Positions 28,513 through 37,368 of a stretch of 64,000 bases of DNA are shown here, piece by piece. Position numbers and translations under genes: made by a program. Below the pieces are notes generated by a model. It worked only from the letters and a program-made list of their open reading frames with translations. It was not told where the DNA came from and did no database searches. The DNA comes from Sphingosinicella sp. BN140058. GTDB lineage: Bacteria; Pseudomonadota; Alphaproteobacteria; Sphingomonadales; Sphingomonadaceae. Position 1 is the first letter of the stretch; every line of letters starts with the position of its first letter. The stretch covers positions 1,847,001-1,911,000 of the forward strand of contig NZ_CP035501.1 of assembly GCF_004135585.1 (NCBI RefSeq), in the 5' to 3' direction.

Positions 28513-29875
28513 CATTGGCATCATCCTGTTCCTGCTCGCCTTGCTCGGGCTCGCAGCGCGGCGCCCGTTCCTGTTCACGCTCGCCTACATCTATGTCGAC
28601 AGCGTCTCGCCGCATCGAATTTCTTACTATCTGCTGAATTCGATCCCGCTGTCGATGATCGTGGCCGTGCTGGCGATCGGCGGCTGGGCCCTGCTCGACG
28701 ACAAGAAGGGCATGCGGATCACGGTCTTCCAGCTGCTGCTGGTCGGCATGATCCTCTATGCCGGCTGGACCACCGGCACAGCGGTCGCGCCCTTGCCGGC
28801 GCAGGACAAATGGGATTGGGTTTGGAAGAGCCTGCTCTTCGCCGCCTTCCTGCCGCTGGCGGTGCGCACCCGGCTGCGGCTGGAGGCCGCCTTGCTCTTC
28901 CTCGTCCTCTCGGCGGGCGTGGTGATCATCTCGGCAGGGATCAAGACGATGGCCGGCGGCGGCGGTTACGGCCGCCTCAACCTGCTGGTCGACAGCAACA
29001 GCGGCCTCTACGAAGGCAGCACCATCTCGGCGATCGCGATCGCGTTGATCCCGGTGATCCTCTGGTTCACCCGCCACGGCACCATCTTTCCGCCCGACCG
29101 TCGCGTGAAGCTGTTCTGCGGCGGCTTCGTCTTCGCCTGCCTGCTGATCCCGATCGGCACCGAGGCGCGCACTGGACTGGTCTGCATCGCGGTGCTGGCG
29201 GTGCTGATGCTGCGCGACGTCAAGCGCCGCTTCCTTTACATCGGCCTGGTCGCCTTCGCTGGTCTGCTGGTGGCACCCTTGCTGCCGCAGAGCTTCCAGC
29301 AAAGGATGGGTCTGATCTCGGGGCACCAGCAGGACAGCTCGGCCGCATCGCGAATCGCGGTATGGCAATGGACGCTCGATTTTGCCCGCGAGCACCCGAC
29401 CGGCGGCGGCTTCGGGGCCTATCATATCAACAAGCTGGAAGTGCAGACCACGCAGGTGGTCGAGGAAGGCGGCGTGCAGCGCCTGATCGAGCAGAAACTC
29501 ATCGACGAGGGCCGCGCCTGGCACAGCGCCTATTTCGAGATGCTGGGCGAGCAGGGCTATCCCGGTCTGCTGTGGCTGTTCCTGATCCACGGCATCGTCA
29601 TGCTCAGGATGGAGCGCATCCGCCGCCGCTATCGCGACGCCGCCGGCGACCAGGCGTGGATCGCGCCGCTCGCCACAGCACTCCAGCATTTTCAGATCAT
29701 CTATCTGGTCGGTGCCGCTTTCGTCGCGATCGCGCTGACCCCGTTCATCCTGCTGATGCTCGGGGTCGAGACCGGATTCTCGCTCATCGTCCGCCGTCGC
29801 GAGCAGGCGGGCCGCGGCCGCTGGGGGCAACCTGCGGCGGCGCCTGCCCGCCCGGCCATTCAGCAGCCGGCATGA
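28505..29875 (+). CDS. Probable O-glycosylation ligase, exosortase A-associated (Wzy/WaaL-like)
   Basis: About 456 residues. I start it at the GTG at 28505, so the protein opens MRDIGIILFLLALLGLAARR, matching the MRDI start I recall for this family; an ATG at 28496 adds three residues. It is polytopic, with ~10 membrane segments and the conserved YIYVDSVSPHR near residue 30. A large outer loop (QDSSAASRIAVWQWTLDFAREHPTGGGFGAYH) holds the Arg/His-type residues of the Wzy_C ligases. It probably transfers a lipid-linked glycan to a protein or polymerises repeat units in the periplasm. It overlaps the acyltransferase gene by 4 nt (ATGA). Confidence 0.85.
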   Translation: MRDIGIILFLLALLGLAARRPFLFTLAYIYVDSVSPHRISYYLLNSIPLSMIVAVLAIGGWALLDDKKGMRITVFQLLLVGMILYAGWTTGTAVAPLPAQDKWDWVWKSLLFAAFLPLAVRTRLRLEAALLFLVLSAGVVIISAGIKTMAGGGGYGRLNLLVDSNSGLYEGSTISAIAIALIPVILWFTRHGTIFPPDRRVKLFCGGFVFACLLIPIGTEARTGLVCIAVLAVLMLRDVKRRFLYIGLVAFAGLLVAPLLPQSFQQRMGLISGHQQDSSAASRIAVWQWTLDFAREHPTGGGFGAYHINKLEVQTTQVVEEGGVQRLIEQKLIDEGRAWHSAYFEMLGEQGYPGLLWLFLIHGIVMLRMERIRRRYRDAAGDQAWIAPLATALQHFQIIYLVGAAFVAIALTPFILLMLGVETGFSLIVRRREQAGRGRWGQPAAAPARPAIQQPA

Positions 29876-30969
29876 GCGGGAAAGGCCAGGCTCTCGCGGG
29901 ACGTGGCGATCTGCCCGCCCTCACCGGCATACGCGGGATCGCCGCCTGGTACGTCGTCCTCTACCATGCGCGGATCTCCGCCGGCGCTTTCCTGCCGGAG
30001 CCGGTGCAGGCGCTGCTCGGCCGCGGCTACCTCGCGGTCGATCTGTTCTTCATGCTCTCCGGCTTCGTGCTCTGGCTGAATTACGTCGATCGGCTACGGA
30101 CAGGCGGGATCGCGGCCTTCCCCGGCTTCCTCGCGCGGCGTATCGCGCGGATCTGGCCGCTGCACATCGTCATGCTCGGCGCAGCGATCGCCTTCACCTC
30201 GCTGCTGCTCGCGCTCGGCAAGCCGGCGGACGAGCCCTGGGGCCAGCTGCCGCTCCACATCCTGCTGGTCCACAATTGGGGATTCACGGACCGGCTGGCC
30301 TGGAACGATCCGTCCTGGTCGATCAGCGGGGAGTTCGCCGCTTATCTCCTCTTCCCGCTGCTCACCGCCGCGATCGACTGGCGGCGGCTGCCCGCCTGGG
30401 CGCTGATCCTGCTCGTCACCGGCCTTGCCATGCTGCTCCACCTGGTCATGAAGGCTGGCGGCGGCAGCGTGCTCGACCACGATGTCCCGCACCTCGGCAT
30501 CTTCCGCGCCCTCATCGAATTCGCCATCGGCACGATGCTTTGCGCGTTGTGGACGCAGTGGCGCGCGGGGTATCGGCGCGGCTTCCTCGCCGCCCTGCTG
30601 CCGCTCGGGCTGGTCGCTGCGACGCCCGGCGAGACGCTGGCGGCGCCGCTGCTGCTTGCCACCCTGCTGTTTCTGGTCGCGCTCGGCGCCGGAGCCCGCT
30701 TCGATCCGCTCGCCTCCCGTCCGATCCACTATCTCGGCCTGATCAGCTACTCGACCTACCTCGTCCACTTCCTGCTGTTCCGGCTGTTCAAGATCGTGTT
30801 CGTCGGCACCGCGCTGACGCCCGCCTTGTTCGGCCTCTACCTGCTGCTCACCCTCGCCGCGTCGATCATCCTGTTCCACGGCGTCGAACGCCCCGCCCAG
30901 CGTGCGCTTTGCAATATTTTCGATCGCCGGGCGCGACGACCTGTTTCGGTGGCGATCGCGGCCGAATAG
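29872..30969 (+). CDS. Membrane acyltransferase (acyltransferase 3 family)
   Basis: A 365-residue polytopic protein whose ATG overlaps the ligase stop. It has the family hallmarks: ALTGIRGIAAWYVVLYHARIS with the catalytic His, then YLAVDLFFMLSGFVLW, RRIARIWPLHI, and DPSWSISGEFAAYLLFP. About ten hydrophobic segments follow, ending with YSTYLVHFLLFRLFK. Acyltransferase-3 proteins add acetyl or other acyl groups to cell-surface sugars. Coupling to the ligase points to acylation of the exopolysaccharide or protein-linked glycan made by this locus. The acyl donor and acceptor are not known. Confidence 0.88.
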   Translation: MSGKGQALAGRGDLPALTGIRGIAAWYVVLYHARISAGAFLPEPVQALLGRGYLAVDLFFMLSGFVLWLNYVDRLRTGGIAAFPGFLARRIARIWPLHIVMLGAAIAFTSLLLALGKPADEPWGQLPLHILLVHNWGFTDRLAWNDPSWSISGEFAAYLLFPLLTAAIDWRRLPAWALILLVTGLAMLLHLVMKAGGGSVLDHDVPHLGIFRALIEFAIGTMLCALWTQWRAGYRRGFLAALLPLGLVAATPGETLAAPLLLATLLFLVALGAGARFDPLASRPIHYLGLISYSTYLVHFLLFRLFKIVFVGTALTPALFGLYLLLTLAASIILFHGVERPAQRALCNIFDRRARRPVSVAIAAE

Positions 30970-30997
30970 AAATCGGCTCGCCCGCATCTCCCCAACT

Positions 30998-31084
30998 CCG
31001 TTCGGGCTGAGCCTGTCGAAGCCTTCTCCTGTCCTTTGCAAAAGCAAGTGAAGGAATGGGCTTCGACGGGCTCAGCCCGAACGG
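30998..31084. repeat. Sphingomonad inverted repeat, copy A
   Basis: CCGTTCGGGCTGAGCCTGTC with GAAGCC (30998-31023) pairs with GGCTTCGACGGGCTCAGCCC through GAACGG (31059-31084), around a ~35-nt loop. It lies between two plus-strand genes (acyltransferase and topoisomerase), the only one of the five copies not in a convergent gap. It could act as a terminator for the exopolysaccharide operon. Confidence 0.85.
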
Positions 31085-31188
31085 ATACTGAACTCCTCCA
31101 CCGCAACCTCGTCGCGCCTCAACAAATCCCGTACCGGAACGAAGGCCCCACAGGCGCGCTTATCCTTCGCTCCGGCAGAGGAAAGTGA

Positions 31189-32289
31189 ATGATCCGCTAC
31201 GTCGACGACAGCGCGCCCGGCATCACCCGCAAGCGCCAGGGCCGCTACTGGCAATATTTCGCGGCCGACGGCAGCCGGATCACCGACCGGGAGGAGATCG
31301 ATCGCCTGAACGGCGTCGGCATGCCGCCGGCCTATGAGAAATGCTGGTTCTGCCCGGATCCCGTCGGGCATATTCAGGCGGTCGGATGGGACGCGCGCGG
31401 CCGCAAGCAATATCGCTACCACCCGCTGTTCCGCGAGCAGCAGGAGACCAAAAAATACGAGCGTCTCGCCCGCTTCGGCGAGGCGCTGCCAAAGCTCAGG
31501 CAGCGGCTCGAGGAAGACCTGACCGGCAAGCCGACCGCGAAGGAGACGGTGCTCGCCGCCGTGGTCCGCCTCATCGACGAAACTCGGATGCGGGTGGGCA
31601 ATGAGGAATATGCCAAGGAGAACAAGAGCTTCGGCGCCACCACCTTGCGCAACCGCCATGCCAAGGTGGAACGCGGCAAGCTCAAGATCAGCTATACCGG
31701 CAAGCACGGCATCAAACGAACCGTGACGATCACCGATCGCAACCTGCTCCGCATCGCCAAGAAGACGCAGGATCTGCCGGGGCAGAATTTATTCGAATAT
31801 GTCACCGGCGAGGGCGATGTCTGCGCGGTCACGTCGAGCGACGTCAACGCCTACATCAAGGAGGCGATGGGCGAGGACTTCACCGCCAAGGATTTCCGCA
31901 CCTGGGGCGCCAGCACGATTGCCTTCGAGGAGATGATCCGCCGCGTCGACGAGAAGGGCAGCGTCAAGCTGAAGAGCGTGATGGAACCGGTCGCCGAGGC
32001 ACTCGGCAATACTCCGGCGATCAGCCGCAAATCCTATGTCCACCCGGCGCTGATCGAGGCGGCCAAGGATGCCGGCGCGATCGGCGAGCGCAAGCTGCCC
32101 CGATCAAGCAAATACCTGTCCGCCGCCGAGCGCGGGCTGATCGAGTTCCTCGACGCTCTGCCCGAAGAGGCCGCCAAGGTCGAAGCGAAGGTGGCCAAGC
32201 GCGCCCGATCCAAGGGCAAGAGCAAGGCGGCGGCCGAGGCCGAAATCGCCGCCGAGACCAGCAAGAAGGTAAAGGCCGAGGCGGCGTAG
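31189..32289 (+). CDS. DNA topoisomerase IB
   Basis: A 366-residue poxvirus-type topoisomerase IB from the ATG at 31189, with GAGGAAAG upstream. It begins MIRYVDDSAPGITRKRQGRYWQYF and has RMRVGNEEYAKENKSFGATTLRNRH, then KHGIKRTVTITDRNL, DFRTWGAST and SRKSYVHPAL. Those blocks hold the catalytic Arg, Lys, Arg and His, and the nucleophile Tyr283. It relaxes DNA supercoils through a 3'-phosphotyrosyl link, independently of ATP and metal. A Lys/Ala-rich tail of ~45 residues extends past the catalytic domain. Bacterial copies are common in sphingomonads as an accessory topoisomerase. Confidence 0.95.
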   Translation: MIRYVDDSAPGITRKRQGRYWQYFAADGSRITDREEIDRLNGVGMPPAYEKCWFCPDPVGHIQAVGWDARGRKQYRYHPLFREQQETKKYERLARFGEALPKLRQRLEEDLTGKPTAKETVLAAVVRLIDETRMRVGNEEYAKENKSFGATTLRNRHAKVERGKLKISYTGKHGIKRTVTITDRNLLRIAKKTQDLPGQNLFEYVTGEGDVCAVTSSDVNAYIKEAMGEDFTAKDFRTWGASTIAFEEMIRRVDEKGSVKLKSVMEPVAEALGNTPAISRKSYVHPALIEAAKDAGAIGERKLPRSSKYLSAAERGLIEFLDALPEEAAKVEAKVAKRARSKGKSKAAAEAEIAAETSKKVKAEAA

Positions 32290-32434
32290 CACCGCCTTTC
32301 CGGGGCCTGCGTTCATCCGAGCGTCATGCGGCCCCGACCATGGCCGCCTACCGCGTCGGTGCGCCGCTTCGACGCGACACGGCAACGAAGCGTGCCTCGT
32401 CCCGTTCAGCCTTCGAAACCGCATCCGGACCAGA

Positions 32435-33658
32435 ATGAGCAACAACAGCATTTCCGTCGCCGACGCCGCGCAGAACCTATCCGAGAAGACCGGCGCAATC
32501 GCCACCGAAGCGCAAGGCTGGATCGCCAATAACGGGCTCAACATCCTGATCGCCTCTGCGGTCGGCGTGGTGATCGCGCTGGCCCTGCTCGGGATCCGCG
32601 CGCTCGGCTGCCGGATGGTCGGCCGAGTGACGCCGGGAACCGATCCCCGCTGGCCGATCCTGTTCGCACGGGTGATCGCCAAGACCAGCCTGTTCTTCAT
32701 CATCCTCGTCTCGGCCCAACTCGTCGCCGAACATGCCGAGACTCCGCCGGCAATCCTGCAGGCGATCAACTTCCTGTTCGTCATCGCCGCGACGCTGCAG
32801 GCGGCGATCTGGGCCCGCGAGCTGATCCTTGGCTACATCCAGCACCGTGCCGGCGCCGACGACGGCCACGGCACGCTCTCGTCCGCGATGGGCATCGTCC
32901 GCCTGCTCGTCACCGTCGCCCTCTTCGCGGTGGCGATCGTCGTCATCCTCGACAATCTTGGCGTCAACGTCACCGGCCTGATCGCCGGTCTCGGCATCGG
33001 CGGCATCGCCATCGGTCTTGCCGCCCAGGGCATCTTCTCCGATCTGTTTGCGGCGCTTTCGATCATCTTCGATCGGCCGTTCCGCCGTGGGGACATGATC
33101 ACCTTTGGCACGTTCACCGGCAGGGTCGAGAAGATCGGCCTCAAGAGCACCCGGATCCGTGCGCTCAACGGCGAGTTGGTGGTGGTCTCCAACACCAATC
33201 TGCTCAACATGCAGTTGCAGAATTTCGCGCCGCTGCAGCAGCGCCGTGCGCTCATGACGTTCGGCACGACCTACCAGATCGCCCCCGATCTCATCCCGCA
33301 GCTCGGCGAAGAGCTGAAGGCGATCGTCGAGAAGCAGCCGAACGCGACCTTCGACCGCTGCCACGCCTTCCAGTTCGGCGCCTCGTCGATCGATTTCGAG
33401 CTGGTCTTTCACGTGGAAGGCACGGAGTTCACCGCCTTCGCCGACGTCCGCCAGGCCGTGATGGTCGAGATGATGCGTCGCTTCGCCGAGCTTGGCGTGG
33501 AATTCGCCTATCCGACCCAGGTCACCTTCACCGCCGCACCGGACGGCCGGATGGTGATGCCCTACCCGCACGTGAAGATGCTCGCGGAAGGGGAGTGCGG
33601 GAACGAAGGGCAAGACGAAGTCCCCCGGGCCCGTGCCAGCGGGAACGGCCACGGCTGA
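32435..33658 (+). CDS. Mechanosensitive ion channel, MscS family
   Basis: A 407-residue protein. An N-terminal hydrophilic region is followed by four or more membrane segments. The pore-lining TM3 and start of the beta domain are clear: VNVTGLIAGLGIGGIAIGLAAQGIFSDLFAALSIIFDRPFRRGD, with the Gly/Ala packing typical of MscS, then FGTFTGRVEKIGLKSTRIRALNGELVVVSN. The C-terminal alpha/beta vestibule runs to VKMLAEGECG. Such channels open on membrane tension after osmotic downshock. Extra N-terminal TM segments put it in the YbdG/YnaI-like mid-sized group rather than minimal MscS. The 145 nt upstream show nothing specific. Confidence 0.92.
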   Translation: MSNNSISVADAAQNLSEKTGAIATEAQGWIANNGLNILIASAVGVVIALALLGIRALGCRMVGRVTPGTDPRWPILFARVIAKTSLFFIILVSAQLVAEHAETPPAILQAINFLFVIAATLQAAIWARELILGYIQHRAGADDGHGTLSSAMGIVRLLVTVALFAVAIVVILDNLGVNVTGLIAGLGIGGIAIGLAAQGIFSDLFAALSIIFDRPFRRGDMITFGTFTGRVEKIGLKSTRIRALNGELVVVSNTNLLNMQLQNFAPLQQRRALMTFGTTYQIAPDLIPQLGEELKAIVEKQPNATFDRCHAFQFGASSIDFELVFHVEGTEFTAFADVRQAVMVEMMRRFAELGVEFAYPTQVTFTAAPDGRMVMPYPHVKMLAEGECGNEGQDEVPRARASGNGHG

Positions 33659-33770
33659 CCCTCCAGATCCGCGCTTTCGGCCGTGAGCGCCCTGACGTGT
33701 GCGGCGATCCTTCGAGCGCCTCAGACACGGTAACGGCACCGGATACGCGCTTGCGGCGTTAGGCTCGAGG

Positions 33771-34838
33771 ATGGAGAGACTCGCCCGCCACTGGACCTGG
33801 TTCGCACCGCTTCTTGCGTGGGCAATGATCGCGGGCGGCAAATCGCTGCCCGCGTGGCTGCTGGCGGCGGCCCTGATCCTGACCGTGCTCGCGGCCGTTC
33901 ATCATGCCGAGCTCGTCGCCCACAAGGTCGGCGAGCCGTTCGGCACCCTGATCCTGGCGATCGCGGTGACGGTTATCGAACTCGGCCTGATCGTGACCTT
34001 GATGGCGGCGGCCGGCCCGGCCGCGGCGACCCTCGCTCGCGACACGGTGTTCGCCGCAGTGATGATCATCCTCAACGGCCTGGTCGGGCTCTGCATCCTG
34101 ATCGGCGCGCTTCGCCACCGCGAGCAGAGTTTCCAGCAGACCGGAGTGAGCGCCTCGCTAGCGACCCTGTGCGCGCTGACCACCCTCACCCTCGTGCTGC
34201 CCAACTTCACGATCGCCCAGCCCGGGCCGGTCTACGCTCCCTCCCAGCTCGCCTTCGTCGCGATCGTATCCTTCCTGCTCTATCTGACCTTCGTGGCGGT
34301 GCAGACCGTTCGTCACCGCGATTATTTTCTGCCGACCCGGGATCGCGCCGCCGATCCCGCCGCCCATGCCGATCCGCCATCGAACCGCGACACCGCGATG
34401 TCCGCCGCTCTGCTGCTGCTCTGCCTGGGCGGCGTGGTCCTGCTCGCCAAAAGCCTCGCGACTCCGATCGAGAATGCGGTCACCGGCGCCGGTGCGCCGC
34501 GGGCGATCGTCGGCGTGATTATCGCCGCTTTGGTGCTGCTGCCCGAGGGCGTCGCCGCCACCCGGGCGGCGCTGGCGAACCGCCTCCAGACCAGCCTCAA
34601 CCTCGCGCTCGGCTCCGCCCTGGCGACGATCGGCCTCACCATTCCCGCCGTTGCCGGGCTGTCGCTTGCAGCCGGCCTGCCGATCGCCCTCGGCCTCGAC
34701 CCCAAGAGCATCGTCCTGCTCTTCCTGACCCTGATCGTCGCCACCCTTTCGCTCGGCACCGGCCGGACCACCATCCTTCAGGGCGCCGTCCACCTCGTCA
34801 TCCTTGGAGTCTATCTGTTCACCACGATCGTGCCGTGA
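33771..34838 (+). CDS. Calcium/proton antiporter, ChaA-like
   Basis: A 355-residue protein from the ATG at 33771; the frame opens at 33699, but the extension is polar and unlike the family. It has ~11 hydrophobic helices in two halves. The signatures are HHAELVAHKVGEPFGTLILAIAVTVIELGLIVTL (first alpha repeat, with the conserved Glu residues) and LVLLPEGVAATRAALANRLQTSLNLALGSALATIGLTIP (second). This is the CaCA/ChaA pattern of Ca2+/H+ or Na+(K+)/H+ exchange at the inner membrane. The ribosome site (GAGG) is directly against the ATG, so the start is uncertain. Confidence 0.85.
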   Translation: MERLARHWTWFAPLLAWAMIAGGKSLPAWLLAAALILTVLAAVHHAELVAHKVGEPFGTLILAIAVTVIELGLIVTLMAAAGPAAATLARDTVFAAVMIILNGLVGLCILIGALRHREQSFQQTGVSASLATLCALTTLTLVLPNFTIAQPGPVYAPSQLAFVAIVSFLLYLTFVAVQTVRHRDYFLPTRDRAADPAAHADPPSNRDTAMSAALLLLCLGGVVLLAKSLATPIENAVTGAGAPRAIVGVIIAALVLLPEGVAATRAALANRLQTSLNLALGSALATIGLTIPAVAGLSLAAGLPIALGLDPKSIVLLFLTLIVATLSLGTGRTTILQGAVHLVILGVYLFTTIVP

Positions 34839-34877
34839 CCAATCGGCCGAACCAGGAGATGCGGGGCCAGCCACGCG

Positions 34878-34908
34878 ATCGACCGTATTCACCGTAAATA
34901 CGGTCGAT
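34878..34908. other. 12-bp inverted repeat in the gap between antiporter and TetR genes
   Basis: ATCGACCGTATT and AATACGGTCGAT form a perfect stem around CACCGTA, 40 nt after the antiporter stop. Only three T follow, so as a terminator it is weak. AT-rich centre and dyad symmetry also suit an operator for the TetR regulator that starts at 35166. The rest of the 327-nt gap shows no other clear element. Confidence 0.45.
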
Positions 34909-35165
34909 TTCCGCAGCGGCGGGAAGAGCCGAGCCGGTCCGCAGGACAGCCGGGCTTGTTCTTGTCCAGTCCTCCACCTTCAAGCAAGGGCGGTACCCCG
35001 TGGTGGAGGAATCACGCCACGCACCATCGACAGGCGCATGGGCATGTAATGGAACGTAACATGAACATCGATCAAGGTCAACGTTCACGCAGATTTCAGC
35101 CACGCCGTGCCGGCGGCGCCTCGGCGAAATTGACACTCGGCGTGCCCCGTCTCTAACGCGCGGCG

Positions 35166-35777
35166 ATGGCCACCCTCCCTACCCCCTCGGGCAAGCGCGC
35201 CGCACGCCGCGAGGACATGAGAAGCCGGATCGAAGCCGCCTTGCTGGACGGCTTTGCCAGCGGAGAGCCGGCGAGGCTCGGCCATGACGCACTTGCCGAG
35301 GCGGCCGGCGTGTCGCGGCGCACCGTGTACCGTTACTTCCCGGACAAGGATGCGCTGATGAAGGCGCTATGGAACCGCCTTGCGAGCGCGATCGCTCCCG
35401 CTGCCTGGCCGGAGAGCGGACCCGACGTCCTCGCCCGCCTGCCCGGCCTCTTCGCGGGCTTCGACGCCAATGCGCCGACGATGATCGTCGCCATGGCGAG
35501 CGCGCAGGGCCGCGCGATGCGCAACGCCATGACGTCCGAACGCAGCACTGCCTGGCGCGCGGCGCTGGCCAAGGAGACCGAAGCGCTCGCCGAACCGGAT
35601 CGGACGATGGCGATTGCGGTCATCCAGTATCTCGGTGCCGGCTTCGCGTGGAGCGAGATGCGAGACCAATGGGGCCTCGACGGCGCGGCCAGCGCTGCCG
35701 CCTGCGGCTGGGCGATCCGGACTCTGCTAAAGGACCTTGCATCACGGGGCGAACGACCGTTGGCCCACGCGGACTGA
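35166..35777 (+). CDS. TetR family transcriptional regulator
   Basis: A 203-residue protein. The N-terminal TetR DNA-binding domain reads RSRIEAALLDGFASG, then HDALAEAAGVSRRTVYRYFPDKDALMKALW, with the conserved TVYRYFPDKDAL recognition helix and following turn. The C-terminal ligand domain is helical and not informative. The protein probably represses a neighbouring or its own promoter; the inverted repeat at 34878-34908 is a candidate site. It ends 5 nt from the end of the convergent adenine deaminase gene. The start lacks a clear ribosome site. Confidence 0.85.
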   Translation: MATLPTPSGKRAARREDMRSRIEAALLDGFASGEPARLGHDALAEAAGVSRRTVYRYFPDKDALMKALWNRLASAIAPAAWPESGPDVLARLPGLFAGFDANAPTMIVAMASAQGRAMRNAMTSERSTAWRAALAKETEALAEPDRTMAIAVIQYLGAGFAWSEMRDQWGLDGAASAAACGWAIRTLLKDLASRGERPLAHAD

Positions 35778-35782
35778 GTTCC

Positions 35783-36796
35783 TCAAGCCCGCGCGGCATA
35801 CTCCTCGAGGCGCGCGACGAGCGCGGCCTTCTCGGCCTCGGGGAGGAACGAGCCGAGGAACGAATTGCGGGCCAGCGTGACGAGCGCGTCGCGCCCCAGC
35901 CCGCGTGCTTCCGCGGCAGCGCGGTAATTGTCGTTGACGTAGCCGCCGAAATAGGCGGGATCGTCGGAGTTGATCGTCACCCGCAGCCCCTCGTCCAGCA
36001 TGCGATCGATCGGATGCTCCTCCATCGTGCCGACCACACACAGTTTCAGGTTGGAGAGCGGACAGACGGTCAATGTCATCTGCTCGCGCACCAGGCGTTC
36101 GACCAGCGCCGGATCCTCGAGCGAGCGGTTGCCGTGATCGAGCCGATCGACCTGCAGAACGTCGAGCGCCTGATGGACGTAATCGGGCGGGCCCTCCTCG
36201 CCGGCATGGGCGACGCGCTTCAGGCCGCAAGCGGCGGCCGCCGCGAACACCCGGGCGAACTTTTCGGGCGGATGGCCGAGTTCGGAGCTGTCGAGGCCCA
36301 CCGCCTCGATCCGGTGGAGCCATGGCTGCGCGGCCTCGAGGGTCGCGAAGGCGGCAGCCTCGTCGAGATGGCGGAGGAAGCAGAGGATAAGCCTGGAGGT
36401 GATGCCATGGCGCGCTTGCGCCGCATCCATGGCCGCGGTGAGCCCGCGCATCACCACGTCGAAGCCGATGCCGCGATCGGTGTGGGTCTGCGGATCGAAG
36501 AAGATTTCGGCATGCACGACGCCGTCGGCAGCCGCCCGATCGAAATAGGCGGCGGCGAGGTCGCGGAAATCCGCCTCGGTGCGGAGCACGTCTGCGCCGC
36601 GATAATAGATGTCCAGGAAATCCTGCAGGTTGGAAAATTGGTAGGCGGCGCAAACCGCCTCGACGCTGTCGAACGGGATCTCCACCCGATTGCGCTGGGC
36701 AAGCGCGAACATCAGTTCGGGCTCGAGGCTTCCCTCGATGTGCATGTGGAGTTCGGCCTTGGGCAGGCGAGCGATGAAGTCGGACAGATCGGTCAT
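35783..36796 (-). CDS. Adenine deaminase (adenosine-deaminase-like, type 2)
   Basis: A 337-residue metal-dependent deaminase. Zn ligands and catalytic residues are visible: AELHMHIEGSLEPELMF (HxH), KRVAHAGEEG (His with the catalytic Glu), RLDHGNRSLED (His), and INSDDPAYFGGYVNDNY (Asp-Asp). The NRVEIPFDSVEAVCAAYQFSNLQDFLDIYY segment and the SDDPAYFGGY version of the last motif match the adenine deaminase branch (Aah1-like) rather than true adenosine deaminase. It would convert adenine to hypoxanthine in purine salvage. The branch call is good but not tested by alignment. It converges on the TetR gene. Confidence 0.87.
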   Translation of the reverse strand: MTDLSDFIARLPKAELHMHIEGSLEPELMFALAQRNRVEIPFDSVEAVCAAYQFSNLQDFLDIYYRGADVLRTEADFRDLAAAYFDRAAADGVVHAEIFFDPQTHTDRGIGFDVVMRGLTAAMDAAQARHGITSRLILCFLRHLDEAAAFATLEAAQPWLHRIEAVGLDSSELGHPPEKFARVFAAAAACGLKRVAHAGEEGPPDYVHQALDVLQVDRLDHGNRSLEDPALVERLVREQMTLTVCPLSNLKLCVVGTMEEHPIDRMLDEGLRVTINSDDPAYFGGYVNDNYRAAAEARGLGRDALVTLARNSFLGSFLPEAEKAALVARLEEYAARA

Positions 36797-36918
36797 CGTT
36801 CGAGCCTAAAGCATGCGGCGCAACACTGGCTACCGCCTTTCGTCTATGTCCAGCCCGGAGCCGGAACAATGGCGGGGCGACGGTGTAGTAGAGACGCTCG
36901 CAACAGGAGGTCCGCCGC

Positions 36919-37368
36919 ATGGAAAACCCGCCCCCGCAATCCACCGCACGGATCTTCGGCCATCCGCTTCACCCGATGCTGATCCCGTTCCCGATGGTCT
37001 CCTTCATCGGCGCGTTCGCCGCCGACATCGCCTATTGGCGCTCGGCCAATCTGTTCTGGCTCAACATGGCGAGCTGGCTGCTCGCCGCCGGCCTTCTGTT
37101 CGGGGCGCTCGCCGCCGCGACCGGACTGACCGACTATCTCGCCAACAAGCGCATTCGCGCGCTGCGCCCGGCGACGCCGCACATGCTGCTCAACATCGCG
37201 GTGATGGTGATCGGGCTGGTCAACGTGTTCGTTCACAATCGCGATGGCTGGACCGCGGTAGTTCCGACCGGGCTTATTCTCTCCACGATCACGGTGCTGC
37301 TGCTGGGCGTGAGCGCGTGGCTGGGCGGCTCGCTCGTCTACAAGCATGGCGTCGGGGTGCGGCCATGA
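36919..37368 (+). CDS. DUF2231 membrane protein
   Basis: A 149-residue protein with a strong AGGAGGT ribosome site before the ATG at 36919. It opens with ARIFGHPLHPMLIPFPMVSFIGAFAADIAYW, the DUF2231 signature with the conserved HPLHPxLxxFP. It has four hydrophobic helices, with LTDYLANKRIRALRP in a loop. DUF2231 proteins sit in the inner membrane and often pair with redox or cytochrome components; their role is not settled. It overlaps the next gene as ATGA, so the two are made together. It is divergent from adenine deaminase. Confidence 0.85.
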   Translation: MENPPPQSTARIFGHPLHPMLIPFPMVSFIGAFAADIAYWRSANLFWLNMASWLLAAGLLFGALAAATGLTDYLANKRIRALRPATPHMLLNIAVMVIGLVNVFVHNRDGWTAVVPTGLILSTITVLLLGVSAWLGGSLVYKHGVGVRP

